Source of the DNA: Rodentolepis nana
Taxonomy: Eukaryota; Platyhelminthes; Cestoda; Cyclophyllidea; Hymenolepididae
Length of the DNA stretch: 40,482 bases
Reading direction: 5' to 3'
NCBI GenBank assembly: GCA_900617975.1
Contig: UZAE01012464.1
Coordinates: 1-40,482, forward strand
The notes beneath the pieces were generated by a model that saw only the letters and a program-made list of their open reading frames with translations, was not told the origin of the DNA and searched no databases. Made by a program: the position numbers and the translations under genes. Position 1 is the stretch's first letter. Every line of letters begins with the position of its first letter. Below are positions 1 to 11,700 of the stretch, piece by piece.

Positions 1-2373
1 CAAAGATTGAAATTAAAAAGGTGGAAATGGAAATCGGCTTCTGTTCAACCGCAGTAAAGCCTTTTTCATTAGTCGAAGAACGAGTACCTTAAATTGGCGC
101 AAAAATTCTAAATATATATATCAATAGATAAATTAATGAATGAATAAATATATAATGTTTCCGTTATCACTAGATTAGTTAATTAATAATCTATTTAGCT
201 AAAGCCATTCTGCGAAGCATTGGCATGCAATTATAATACAAGATATTCCATAAATAAGTTCTACCATGAAACGATTAACAAATTGCAAATTGCAACTGAA
301 ATCAATGATCTTAAATACCTCGAAAGAAGATGCTGCCACAGTTGTCGGAATTGCTAGTAAATTATAAGGCTTTAATCTAATTTCAAAGGACGAGAATACG
401 ACGCACCCTTGATAAATGACCCAAATTAAGGACAAAGTTAACAAATATTTGAACGATTAATAGGAAATAGGTCAATTCATAGACCATTTACTTGACTTCA
501 GTTTGCATTCAGACATGAATGGGGGTGGGGGTTGTATTCTGATCAGACAAAATTTTCCTAGTTTATTAATGAATATGAAAGCGTCATTTCATTTGTATGA
601 TCAAAGATGTCCAACCACAATATGGGCATAGAAGACGCCGGACAGACATTGCATGCTACTTTTCGATGATCAGAGCTCGATAAACACACATAGACACTAG
701 AGTCTTTACTCCAATTTTAGGACAATTATCCTCAGATCGCGGATACCAATCTTGCTTAAAAGGCCTCAAATTGTCGAGCAATGGGAATTTGGAAGATAGG
801 CAAAATTCAGGAGGACACACCAATTTTAAAAACTACATATCAAAACTCCTCGATGAAACATATTCTCGGTTAACAATGAAAGTCCCGCGCCCAAGGTCGA
901 ATGCGCAATTAAATACGCTGAAGCGCATGGCAATGAATTTAACTCTCGTTAATACCAACACCTTCCAACATGTGGGCGATAAAACGATTTCTTAAAAAAA
1001 CACACCCATAAATGCAACCCGGGGCTGATTGGCGCTGAGCTGATGGGCCTTTATATTAAAACTTATCTTCTAGAATCAAATATTATGTTAATTAGCAGAG
1101 ATAAGCCGAAAGAAATCAAAGACCCCAATACATTTTCGATATCGTCTTCAAGCTACTGAGACATTAGATTCAAAAATAATACTAACATTCTTACCAGAAG
1201 AGCAAAGGAATTAAAATTACTCCTTGTGGTAAACAGTAGAAATGATATCCGGGGTTTTACACCTACGCAGAGTGGGAAGTTGTGTAATTTTGAACAAAGA
1301 CCTAATAAGGTAGTTTATTAGGGGCCGTGTGGTTTGGTCTGTTTTGTGGTTTACTCCTTGGTTGTCTAGGTTGAGCAAACGTCCATCATTATGGGATATG
1401 CTACACTTCCAATCTTCATGACCACTGCTTCAAAATACCCACAGGTATATTGGAACTGGGACTTAATGAATGGCAGATGATGAGCATTTAAGAAGGATCA
1501 TTAATGCATAGATTTCATACTTATTCGACTATTATTCAAAGAAAGCATATTTTCTTCCTCTTCTTAAGTCATAATCGTTGACGTAGTCATTCCTTTGTTT
1601 ATTTGCAACAGTACTTCGGTTAATATTCTAATCTGTTTTAGTAAGGATATATAGCGAACACAACAAAGAGATCCCTAAACCAAGGCATCTCGCTAATGCT
1701 CTAACATTCTGGAGCTACAGAGGCCTCTCCGATAATTAGTATCTCTTGACAACTGCATGTAATTTGTTGAAAAAGTTCTGTGTCAGTGACATACAATCAT
1801 AACAAACACTATTCTCACAATATTTTCTGTTTCTTCGAAGTTGTTGAAGCAGATTGGCTAATTTTATTAGTGCTTTCATATAAGGAGAAGTTGTCACAAA
1901 GAGTGGTGGGAGTTAGTATAGGCTTATTTGTGCATCTTCCTTTACAGTACTCAGTTTTCACTTAAAGTACCCTTAGTAAAGGTAGAATGTGACGAGTTCT
2001 GTTAGTTTGAAATTCTTGACAATACAAATTAGTGAATAGTATCGATGGTCATTTACTAAAGAGCTGTTAATGTTATGACACAAACTACTCAATTGGTGAG
2101 CATTTTTTCACTTCCACTCAAAAATCCGTGAAGAATGGATTCTCTGGAATTTGTTAGCACCTTGAATTTCAATTCAAATTGATGAAGTTTCCGAAAGCGA
2201 AATTATATATAAGCATTTTAATTCTAACAAAAATAGGTGGATTCGTTTCATATTAAATTTTTCTTAACACGTGGTTGCTTTATTTGACAAGATTATTAAG
2301 TTGAGTGAAAACCAGTTCGAAAAGCTCCTTCTTCTATTTTCCAATGGTGCTACTCTGAAGTTTTTATCTTAGA
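1..2373. other. Gene-poor sequence
   Basis: AT-rich, short chance ORFs only. A 74-codon frame at 771-995 (with KNYISKLLDETYSRLTMK) has no start, splice or homology support. No repeat or RNA gene recognised. Confidence 0.6.
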
Positions 2374-2690
2374 AATGGGATGTGCAATAGATTTACCTCC
2401 ACGTGGTGCACCCTGGGAAACGTATAATCATACGGCAAAAAGTCTATAAACCGGCAGTTGACTTCAAACTATCATGACCCCACTGTATGGCATATTCGAC
2501 CACTTCCACAGTACTACATCACATTTTTTGTAAATTTTCAACCTTCGTCTTTGAAACACTCTTCAGTACCCCTCCTCTCGACTTTTTCACTTTGATGTTC
2601 CTTCCCCTCTACAAAGTCTGAATTCAACTAAAGGGCTAATGATAACCATCAAAACGCCTGCCATTTGATATAAATAAATATCTTAAATAT
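2374..2690 (+). mobile_element. SINE-like repeat, copy 1
   Basis: About 317 bp. It starts near GGGATGTGCAATAG, carries CTCCACGTGGTGCACCCTGG and CGGCAAAAAGTCTATAAACC, a pyrimidine-rich middle, and ends with CTGCCATTTGATATAAATAA. Three more copies in the same orientation lie in the window. The 3' end matches the LINE tail at 39379-39430. No convincing tRNA-type A/B box was found. Confidence 0.8.
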
Positions 2691-4452
2691 AACCAATTCC
2701 TATAAAAGTTAAATTATTGGTCCTAAAAAATTCACAGCATCTTCTAAATATTTCAATATGTTGGCAAATTAATGCCAGTTGTAGTTTGCATTCAGTTCTT
2801 TGTTTTCATTAACTATTAATAATAATTTTTCAATAAGGTATTTCTTCCACTTTGACAACCTGCTTTAATAAAGCCTTCTTGATTAAATGTCAATAATTAA
2901 TTAAATCGTTTACCGCTATAAATTGACAGTGCTATCCCTTACCACTTAACGCAGGCCTCTTTTGCTACAAATTATTTGCACGCCTTTCCAGAAAGTTCGA
3001 TATCAATTTGGCCCTACTTTCTGTGTTAATTAACTCCTAAACCAACCCCAAATCGGTTAAAGGCAAAATATTAACTTTTTCAGAATCATTGAACAACTAT
3101 AATTAATGCGTTGTAATTAACTTTAATTCTTATATCCGAACGCTGAATTTATTTGAACGTTACATATTTTCGATTCGATTTTTCTAGCTATAAAAGACAT
3201 CTATTTTTCTGTACTATTCAGTACTTTTAAATCGGAAATGGTCACATCTGTTACTGTCCTATATATGTTGCGCTTAATACATGCTCAACTAAGAGAAATT
3301 GGATGCATTTAAAATTTAAAAAAATCTAGCCCTCTGAAGGGCCTAGGCTTTTCCAGAAAAATTATTCAGTTTAGTTTATGTGCCAGTTTTAATAAACAAG
3401 AGTGCTTCTATCGGTCTGACACTTGTTATTCAATATCATTGCGGTTAACGATTTATTAAGGCTGTCCAGAATCAAACGCTCCGTATTGTGCTATAGACTG
3501 CTTATTTGTGATATTTTCTAAATAAAATAACAAAATCTGTAATCTCGACGCATTTTATTTTAATTATAAGAATACCAAGCACTGTCCATTTTTCCAATGT
3601 GATCTAACATTCAAAAATATTGCTTGAGATGTGATTTATTTTGGTTGTCTAGATTATTTGAAAGCATAATGAGAGGAAGTCTAACCTAATTAAATTAGAA
3701 TTATAGATTAGAAAAGAGGGTAACAAGATCATGCCGTAGCTGGTACTTTTAATTTGACAGAATGAGTGAACGCTCCATTTGCCTTTAAGGAGCCATTCTG
3801 GTCTAGAGACATGAATTTTAGGTCATTTTTGAAGTGCTGTTAAAAAGCAAGCAATATTTTTATTATCAATTTATTATACTTTATTTATTCACCTTAAAAA
3901 TAAAAAAATTTAAAATCCCATTAGTTATCAGCTGATGGAGTGGGACGTCCCAAAAATATGGTGCATGACCATACCCACGATTTTAACTCTCCAAGCAATC
4001 CGAAATCAAAAACTAAAAAAGCTTATCAATCTACAATGATGTCGCTATGTCCGGAACTACGGAAAGGTTTTAGATATATTTTTTCACAAAATAACGACTG
4101 TCTAAAGAAAAAAATAATTTTTGTACCACTTTTTTTAACATTCTTCAATTTTTTTAAAAGTAGCAAAAAGTAAAATTTAGGTATGGGCGTAGTTTTGGAC
4201 ATAGCCAAATCCCTAAAGAAGACTCTCTTAAAATTTCAAGTTAATCGGTTTGGCAGAATCTGAGAAATCGTTGGTATCAGATTAAAAAAACAGTTTTGAG
4301 AAAAACGCGTTTAAAGTTTCAAGTAAAATGTTTTGCAGTCTAAGTCATAAAATTATATTTTCAACTTACATTTATTCAATCTGCCATTCCTGCTGCATAC
4401 ATCAGACCTTCCTTGACTTCGAAAAAACTATTTTCGGCTTTTCTGTTTTTTT

Positions 4453-4552
4453 ATTCGAGCAGTTCTGACCTCCTTTGATGCGCTGGATGCTCGTATCGCG
4501 TATCGGTGTCTCTGTTTTCTATTCGAGCAGTTCTGGCCTCCTTTGATGCGCT
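4453..4552. repeat. Direct repeat, 68-bp period
   Basis: ATTCGAGCAGTTCTGACCTC followed by CTTTGATGCGCT at 4453 recurs with one mismatch at 4521. It is GC-richer than its surroundings; nothing else was recognised. Confidence 0.8.
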
Positions 4553-5125
4553 TTAGGCTCGGAGCGGTCAATCCGAGTGTTGTCTCGTCTGATGGCAAAT
4601 GCATGCGCTTCTGAAACAATTTTCACTCCCATAATCGTCATTATCTTCAATATCGTTATAAATCCTTCATTAAAATATACACAGAAATAAATGTTGCAAT
4701 TTCAATGATCTGAGACTCGGAATGGATATGTTTTGGAGCGAAAGTCCATATCAGCGAGTTTAGAGACTCATTATTATTTTGAGTTTCTGAACCCAAAATT
4801 CGAATCAATAACTCTTCTGATAATAAACTTCGAAGGATTCGTCAACGAATGGAGATGATGGAATGTGGCGTAGACTATTGCAACTGCATTGTAATGTAAT
4901 TTTGAACCCGAGTCCGCGTTGAGCCGTTCTTGAAAATATAATCTCGTTGTTGTATGTAGTACACGAAATAAACGAAGAAATTGCTGAAAAAACCGTGAAA
5001 AACTCCAAAACACAGTAGCCCTAATTATTATCTATAATTAATTCTTCATCATTTGATTTCCTCAAATTTGCTTCTGAAGCACTCGTAAAACTGGTGTTTT
5101 CCTATTACGTTAATCAATTGCCGTG

Positions 5126-5127
<2 letters not shown>

Positions 5128-5159
<32 letters not shown>
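5128..5159. repeat. TA dinucleotide microsatellite
   Basis: Uninterrupted AT/TA run of about 32 bp. Confidence 0.95.
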
Positions 5160-5166
<7 letters not shown>

Positions 5167-6160
5167 GATAGATATAACGAAACAAAGGGCTTACTAAGAA
5201 ATATAGATTCAGGTAGTCGGAGAACCCGTTATGTTTTTTGTTTGATAAGTTGCAGCCCAACCGATTTGGATGCCTGCTCAGCAAAATACTTATATCTCCG
5301 AAACTAATTTGGAGTTTGGAAAATACTCTCGTAGACATTCTTGAATAGGTAAACTATAAAAATATGCAAAAAATGCGAATTTTTTTCTAGAACAGAATAC
5401 CCCCTTAAGTAATGATCCTTAATGACAAGCGCGTGCTCATTTCAATAAATTAAACAAGGTGCTGTAAGGAACGGAATTTTACCTGTACAATAGAGACGAG
5501 ATTATCATTCCTCATCTCGCTAAAGTGCCTCCCCTCCACCCCAACTTTACTTATCAAACTGAAGGACACACTTGCCTGTCGAATGAACTGATGAACTGAA
5601 AGCCCAATGTTATCATTGGTGAGAACATGCATCAACATCATCGATCGTTGTTGTTTCATTGGAGATTGACGCCTGCTCTCGCATTTTGTTTTTGGTTCCC
5701 AATTCTATCTTGTATAAATCAAACGGAACTTATGACCTTCCAACTTTAACTCCTTTATCTATACGGGATACTCTAACAAAGATATGTTGAGATTTTGCTT
5801 ATGGCGGTGGAAAAAATGGGGTTTCCTCACATTCCTCATGTTCCAACTCAACATGTAACCTAACCTGCAGGAAACTTATCACATTTATTTAATTTCTTTT
5901 TAATTGTGACCTGTATCTGCATATAAACTCAACGGAAACTTGTGGTAATGCTCATTGGGTGATAAAACATAAATTTAGCTTAATTCATAGTTCGACGGTG
6001 TGCGAAGGGGGGGGGAGAGGAATTAGGAGAATTCAGTAATATGATCGGCCATTAGATACTGGCCAAAGTGATGTACGATATCTTTTACACACGTGTAGCG
6101 GATTTGCTACACTAGTAAAGCCTGACTGACTCAGAAATCTCTGTGGCAAATTCTCTAACA

Positions 6161-6440
6161 TCTAGCTAGACTCCCAGAACCAGCTAAGCTATGACCCAGC
6201 TATAAAGAAAACAGACGTGTAGCACGGAGCGCGTTTATATCTGTGGCAGATTCTCCTACATCTAGCTAGACTCCCAGAACGGCAGATTCTCCAACGTCTA
6301 GCTAGACTCCCAGAACCAGGGAGATTCTCCTACATCTAGCTAGACTCCCAGAACCAGCTAAACCATAGCCCAGCTATAAAGGAAACAGACGAGTAGCACG
6401 GAGAATTCTCTAACATCTAGCTAGACTCCCAGAACCAGCT
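6161..6440. repeat. Minisatellite with TCTAGCTAGACTCCCAGAAC units
   Basis: The 20-mer TCTAGCTAGACTCCCAGAAC starts at 6161, 6261, 6297, 6335 and 6416, embedded in longer partial units that include CAGCTAAGCTATGACCCAGC and GGAAACAGACGTGTAGCACG. The array runs directly into the dispersed repeat at 6456. Part of the unit, CTAGCTAG, is palindromic. Confidence 0.85.
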
Positions 6441-6455
6441 AAGCTATGACCCAGC

Positions 6456-6735
6456 TATAAAGGAAACCGACGTGTAGCACGAAGCACGTTTATTCAGTAC
6501 GAGTACTGCGGATAAAGTGTACACGCAAGGAGGTACTCATGATCAGGATGAGGGATTAGGTTAAACGAGGTTGATGATTGGTCACTGTTGTACGGTCGCT
6601 GCACACAGAGTTGTACGGCCGCACCTCCTGGTCGCTGCACACAGAGTTGTACGGCCGCACCTCACAATCCTGGTGTGCAGGCATGCGGTGACGCTTTAAG
6701 AGATGACGTGTCCCACGCACCAATACAAGTCTCTT
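6456..6735 (+). repeat. Dispersed repeat, copy A
   Basis: Contains GGAAACCGACGTGTAGCACG, CACGTTTATTCA and, further on, TGACGCTTTAAGAGATGACG then GTCCCACGCACC. The same blocks in the same order recur diverged at 39186-39378. Could be an LTR or another element end; no coding part was seen. Confidence 0.55.
6594..6663. repeat. 36-bp tandem duplication
   Basis: Two copies, starting at 6594 and 6630, of a 34-bp segment that begins GGTCGCTGCACACAG and ends CGGCCGCACCTC, inside the dispersed repeat. Locally GC-rich compared with the surroundings. Confidence 0.85.
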
Positions 6736-6866
6736 ATCTTAATGCACCTTTTTTCCAACTTTTATACATTGATTAGATTTCATTTGTAGGTCAATGTTGA
6801 CATAATGCTAATTCAAACTATTATTGTAAAGCGCAGAGAAAAAAGATTATTTTCAAAAATCAGTAA

Positions 6867-6872
6867 TTTATT
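6867..6872 (-). terminator. Possible poly(A) signal of gene 1
   Basis: AATAAA on the minus strand, about 255 nt past the TAA of gene 1. It is the first such hexamer downstream of the stop. Confidence 0.35.
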
Positions 6873-7126
6873 GCGGCTGCAGACTAAATGGAAAGTGGAG
6901 CTATATATTCATGTAACTTCATTGTGGATCTAAAACGAAAAAAATTCACTGATTGAGTTTAAAATTAAATATTTTTTCAATAAAATTGAAAATCATGGGA
7001 CAAAACTTGCTTTTTAGGTATAGACTGGCAACTTGGGAACAGCTTTTTCTTTTCTAATATAAATAGCCAGAAATTAATGTAAATGACTCATTAATTTTTA
7101 TGAAAGCAAAGTCACAATAACCAACA

Positions 7127-8732
7127 TTATTCGCAACATTCGTCTTTCTTCTTGGGAATTAATTTTCTAAGGCAGGGGCAGACTGAAGAAAAATGACACC
7201 AATTATTTAAAAGCATCAATCTAGTTGGTTGTTGCAAGCATTATTGAAAATGGTTTGAAATTATTTAGCATCAATTCAAACGAAATATTTACATCGAAAT
7301 CTTTTCTTGGTTTTGCATTTGCAGGTGTAAGTATTTCCACAAGTTTGTTTGCATTTACATTCTGAAAGCACCAAGGAAAAGATTTGATAATAATATTATT
7401 TAAAATCTTTAAAGCCCAATGGCAAACCCTCAAGTATGATTTGATAATCACTCAATTGAAATCGATAGGCAAATATTCAAATCACACTAAGCTTACCTAA
7501 ATTAAATTAAGTCAGTGAATATTTTGACGAAATATTATCACTACTATTATTATTAAATATGTGCATAGAACTTTAATTGTTATAAAGGATTTGCCCCATT
7601 TACTTTGAGTTTTAGGTTTCCCACATTTCTGACATTGTGGCCTTGCGCAGGAGCAAGTATTTCCACAAGTTTGATTGCATTTACAGCCTGAAAATGCCAA
7701 AGAAAAGATTCAATAGAAATGCTATTTAAATTATTTGAAAGTCAATGCAAATCTTTCAAGTATTGATTATATAATAGCTCAATTGAAATGAAATTGTAAA
7801 TTTTCACATCGCACTCAATTTTCTTAGATGAAATAAAGCCAATGCTTTTGTTAACGAAATATTATCTCTATTATTAATAAATGTACTCATAGAACTTTGA
7901 TATTTTATAAAGCTTTTTTACATTGTGGCCTTTCATTGCAACAGGTTTGATTCATCGGTGACTGGCAACAGCCTTTACCATAGAAAGAATACAATTCGTA
8001 AATTAATTATTCCATAGGGTTTTAAAAAGGTAACATTAAAATTCAATTACTTCTACTGCGCCCTTCGTTTCTAACAAGAATAATTCTATTCCCAGATTGT
8101 CTCCCTCCACAAGTATTTCTGCAACAATCTGAAATGAATTTAATTTTGGCGTAATTCTCGTGAGAAAGGTCACATTAATGTAATTTTAAAGAATTATTAT
8201 ATTAATTCATACCTCCGTCCAAATCATCGAAACCTAAATAGACGTTGTCGTCGCATCCGGAGCGTCTGCATGAGTGATGTCTACAGTGTCGAACTGCATA
8301 GGAAAAGGAAAAAAATATATGTTAAAAAAGATCAAAATACACCAATTAGGTAAACTATAAAGATACTTTAGTATAAAAATTTTATGAGGGAACAAGGTGA
8401 TACTTTGAAAGAAACGAATTAATTTCACAAAAAAATTTTCAGAACTTTGATTTCGCCTGGATTTGCTTAAAATTGAATTTATCTTGAATTAACAATTCGT
8501 GGCATGATTGAAAGCTATCTATGCTTATTTAAATAATTAAATAAATCCGAGTCTTACAATGATGGCGATGTTGGCAATGGTGGCTCAATGATCGCGATCG
8601 GCAACAATCGGCTGGTGAAAAACAAATTTTTTGATTATGCAAGATTTGCTAAAGTTTATTTTAATCTCCAAAAGGAAAACATTATTTTACCCATGGGTTG
8701 TTCACAAGTTTGTTGGCAGCAGGGTTGTGCGG
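7127..8732 (-). CDS. Gene 1 exons 20-27 (CC- and CxC-rich C-terminus)
   Basis: Exons in order: 8691-8732, 8558-8611, 8213-8293, 8051-8128, 7922-7972, 7604-7687, 7293-7361, 7127-7182 (terminal, stop TAA). Segments include AAQPCCQQTCEQPM; ADCCRSRSLSHHCQHRHH; FRHCRHHSCRRSGCDDN; DCCRNTCGGRQSGNRIILV; SCCQSPMNQTCCNERPQ; a CKCNQTCGNTCSC exon with eight Cys; its sister KCKCKQTCGNTYTCKCKTKK; and the last exon from FCPCLRK to DECCE. The two CGNT exons are clear duplicates at protein and DNA level. Spacing such as CxC-x3-C-x3-C resembles metal-thiolate or tightly cross-linked proteins, but no family was identified. A longer reading of the 7604-7687 exon through its donor stays open to 7512; I prefer the spliced form because two good exons follow. 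Confidence 0.78.
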
Positions 8733-11700
8733 CTTTAAAAGTTTAATAATTTTTTTAGTCAAAAGGGCTCTTAATCGGAGTTTGGGATGTGAATAACAAC
8801 TATCCTACCTTGCTGTGGTGGACAAATTGGGGCGCACACTGATGGAGCCACGTAATAGAATAAAGACAAGTAAAATGATTTAAACCATTGTACTTTAGAA
8901 AATTTAAAAATGAATGAACACGTATTCGTTTATGAATAAACGAGAGATATATTGTGTCTAATGAGACTCAAGACATAATTTAAGTGGGGAGTATTTTACC
9001 TGGTTGTTGTGGACAAACTGGGGCACACACTGGTGGGACCACGTATTGAAATAAAAATAAATGAAATGAGTTAAACTTAGTAATTTTTAAAAATTAAAAA
9101 TATGAATGAACATATATTTGTTTATGAATAACCTGGAGATATATTTTGCCCAATGAGACACAAGATACAATTTAAAATAGAAATATTTTACCTGGTTGTT
9201 GTGGACAAACTGGGGCACACACTGGTTTGGCCACGTATTGAAACAAAGAAAATTAAAAAAATGAATGAACAAATATTTTTCTATGAATAAACGAGAGACA
9301 TATTTTGACTAATATTAATTAAGAAATAAATTGAATTTTGATTATGTTACCTGGTTGTTGTGGGCAAACTGGAGCACACACTGGTGAGACCACGTATTGA
9401 AACAAAGAAAAAAAAAATGAGTTAAACCATAGTACTTTTTAAAATTTATAAAATGAATCAAAGCGTATTTGTCTATGAATCAATGAGAGATACTCAAATT
9501 GAATGATGATTAATTTACCTGGTTGTTGAGGACAAGCTGGAGCGCATGCTGGTTTGGCCATGTATTGAAATAAAGACAAAGAAAATGAGTTATATCATTG
9601 TATTTTGAAAACTTGAAAAATGAAAGAGATAATATTTGTCAGTGAACAACTGAGAGATTTATTAGTCTACATTACTTAAGATACTAATCTTCCTCTTAAA
9701 GTGTCGTAACTCATTTTTGCACATATTCCTGTAATTCATTTGTGTTCCTAAAGGAAATAGCCAATGACCTTAAATCAATTGGAATGTTAAACTCTCTTCG
9801 GAGCAACCATTGAACGGAATTTTATTCCTCACTGCTAAAAGCAATAGCTAAATCGTTACATATTCCACGTCGAATACTGTGTAAGTCATTGAATTTTACT
9901 GTTGTACTTTGAAGGGATGATAAAAATCTACCCAACGTTCTATTGCATCTTATTACAGGCTTGACATTTTTTTGTTGTTATCGCGGTTAATGCACTTTTA
10001 TAGACCATGTGCATAGGATGACCGACGTTTTCATATTTCTCTGAAATTGTGGTTGTGGAACTGTATTGACTATTTTTTTAAGAACGATCTGAGGAAAAAC
10101 ATGCAAATGCCAAATATTGCTTTCCAGGGATGTTGGGTCGATCAGGTAGAAACAATTGTTTTTAGAAAAAAAAAACAATTTATCAGCCTACCATTCTGGG
10201 GTTGATCTTGTCTAAGCACAATTTCAACATTTCGCTCTGAAACATTAGCAAATTTTAGAAATTTCATAATTTAATTTCGTTCTTTATGATTTTTAATCCA
10301 CAATTGATTAAATTAATTTAATTACGTTGTTTAGGCGATTTCTTTTCGTATACTCGTCTGGATTTCGTTGTGGTAGTTTTTGCTGCAGGTTAAATGAAAT
10401 TCAATTGTTATTTCTTTACAGAATTCTTTAGCACTAATTATGACTAAAATTTGATTAAACCAAATATACAGAAATGACTACAACCAGTAGCTTACTTGCG
10501 AAGTCTTCCTTTATCAATTCAAATTTAGGCTTGCTCTTCTGACTTCTTTCATTTTTACCTTCTAAATTATTAAAAAAATTAAGCAATAATTTAAATAGAA
10601 TATTTGACAATAAATAGTGCCTATCAATTTGATCCTCAATATTTACGACAAGTAGAAACAGTAACTCACCAACAATTATAACTTCTTTTATGTTACTATC
10701 TCTATTGTTATATCCACTAATTGAAGGATCGTAGGTTTGCACTAAATTTAAAAATTTTGATATATGTGTATATTTATATATGTAGTAAATTATTTCTGGG
10801 GTTTCAAATTTCCTCATTGTAAGCATAATAATTCAAAGGCATCTTTTCTGTGGTTCTTAGTAAAGCAACATTACCTCTGTTGTTATTTCCTGGGTCTCCT
10901 GACAATACAATCCTAGTAACGGGGTTTCCATCTGCGCTCAAACTTCTGCTATAGCCTGTAACAAAATTAATTTCGATGTAATTCTCATTATAACGTGATT
11001 ATAAAGTCTTATTAAATTTTCTAGTACCTCTATTTAAATCATTATTATTTACGTAGATGTGACTATGTGGCCCGTCTTGGCTATATGAGCGATACCTTGT
11101 GTATTGATCTATAAAGAAAACAAAAGTCAACAATATATAAGAAGTTAAATTTGCTTTCGAAATTGATTATTACATGGAAAATGACCTTTGATGTATAATA
11201 TAAAAAGTTAATATTACAATAATTTAATTTGGAGTAATGCAATAAATATTTAAAATTTAGGCAACGCTTAGAATTACCCCCATTAGTATCGTAGTAGGTA
11301 TGATGTCTGTCATGATGTCTACTATGATGTCTTCCGCCTCCTGCATGATCTAATGACGTAAATTAATTTATTAAATGGGTTATTAGATTATCAACATTGA
11401 ATATCAATTAGAGGTTCAAAATTTGTGCTTAGGAGGAGAAAGTGGCTCACCAATAACGATAACTTCATTCGCATTACTGCCTCCACTGTAGCCTAAAATA
11501 TAGGTAAGTATGACGTAATTTTAATTTAAGGTGCTAAATTATTGCCATTATAAGTTCATAGAAAGAGACTATTATAATTTTTTTTACTATTAATAAAGAT
11601 AATGACTTGAAGGAGATTAATGAGCTTCTCTAACTTACCACCATTAATATCGTAGTAAGTGTCATGATGATGGTGTCGCTTGAGTTTGACTAAATTTGCA

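Larger units (their letters stand above)
2691..6160. other. Gene-poor sequence with simple repeats
   Basis: Apart from the 4453 direct repeat and the TA run at 5128, I see only short unsupported frames. A G-run of nine lies near 6007. Confidence 0.55.

Noticed and set aside
2374..2690. tRNA-derived promoter in the SINE-like repeat
   Set aside because: Only loose B-box-like words such as AGTTCAAACT are seen in one copy; not enough to claim a tRNA origin.
10001..10010. TATAAAAG as promoter of a separate downstream gene (exons 15-27 of gene 1)
   Set aside because: No following ATG exon has a phase-1 donor, unlike the other three promoters, so a single gene 1 is simpler. Not fully excluded.
10455..10826. 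123-codon minus-strand ORF as a single gene
   Set aside because: It reads through two gene 1 exons (10670-10741 and 10496-10561) and their intron; the continuous frame is fortuitous.
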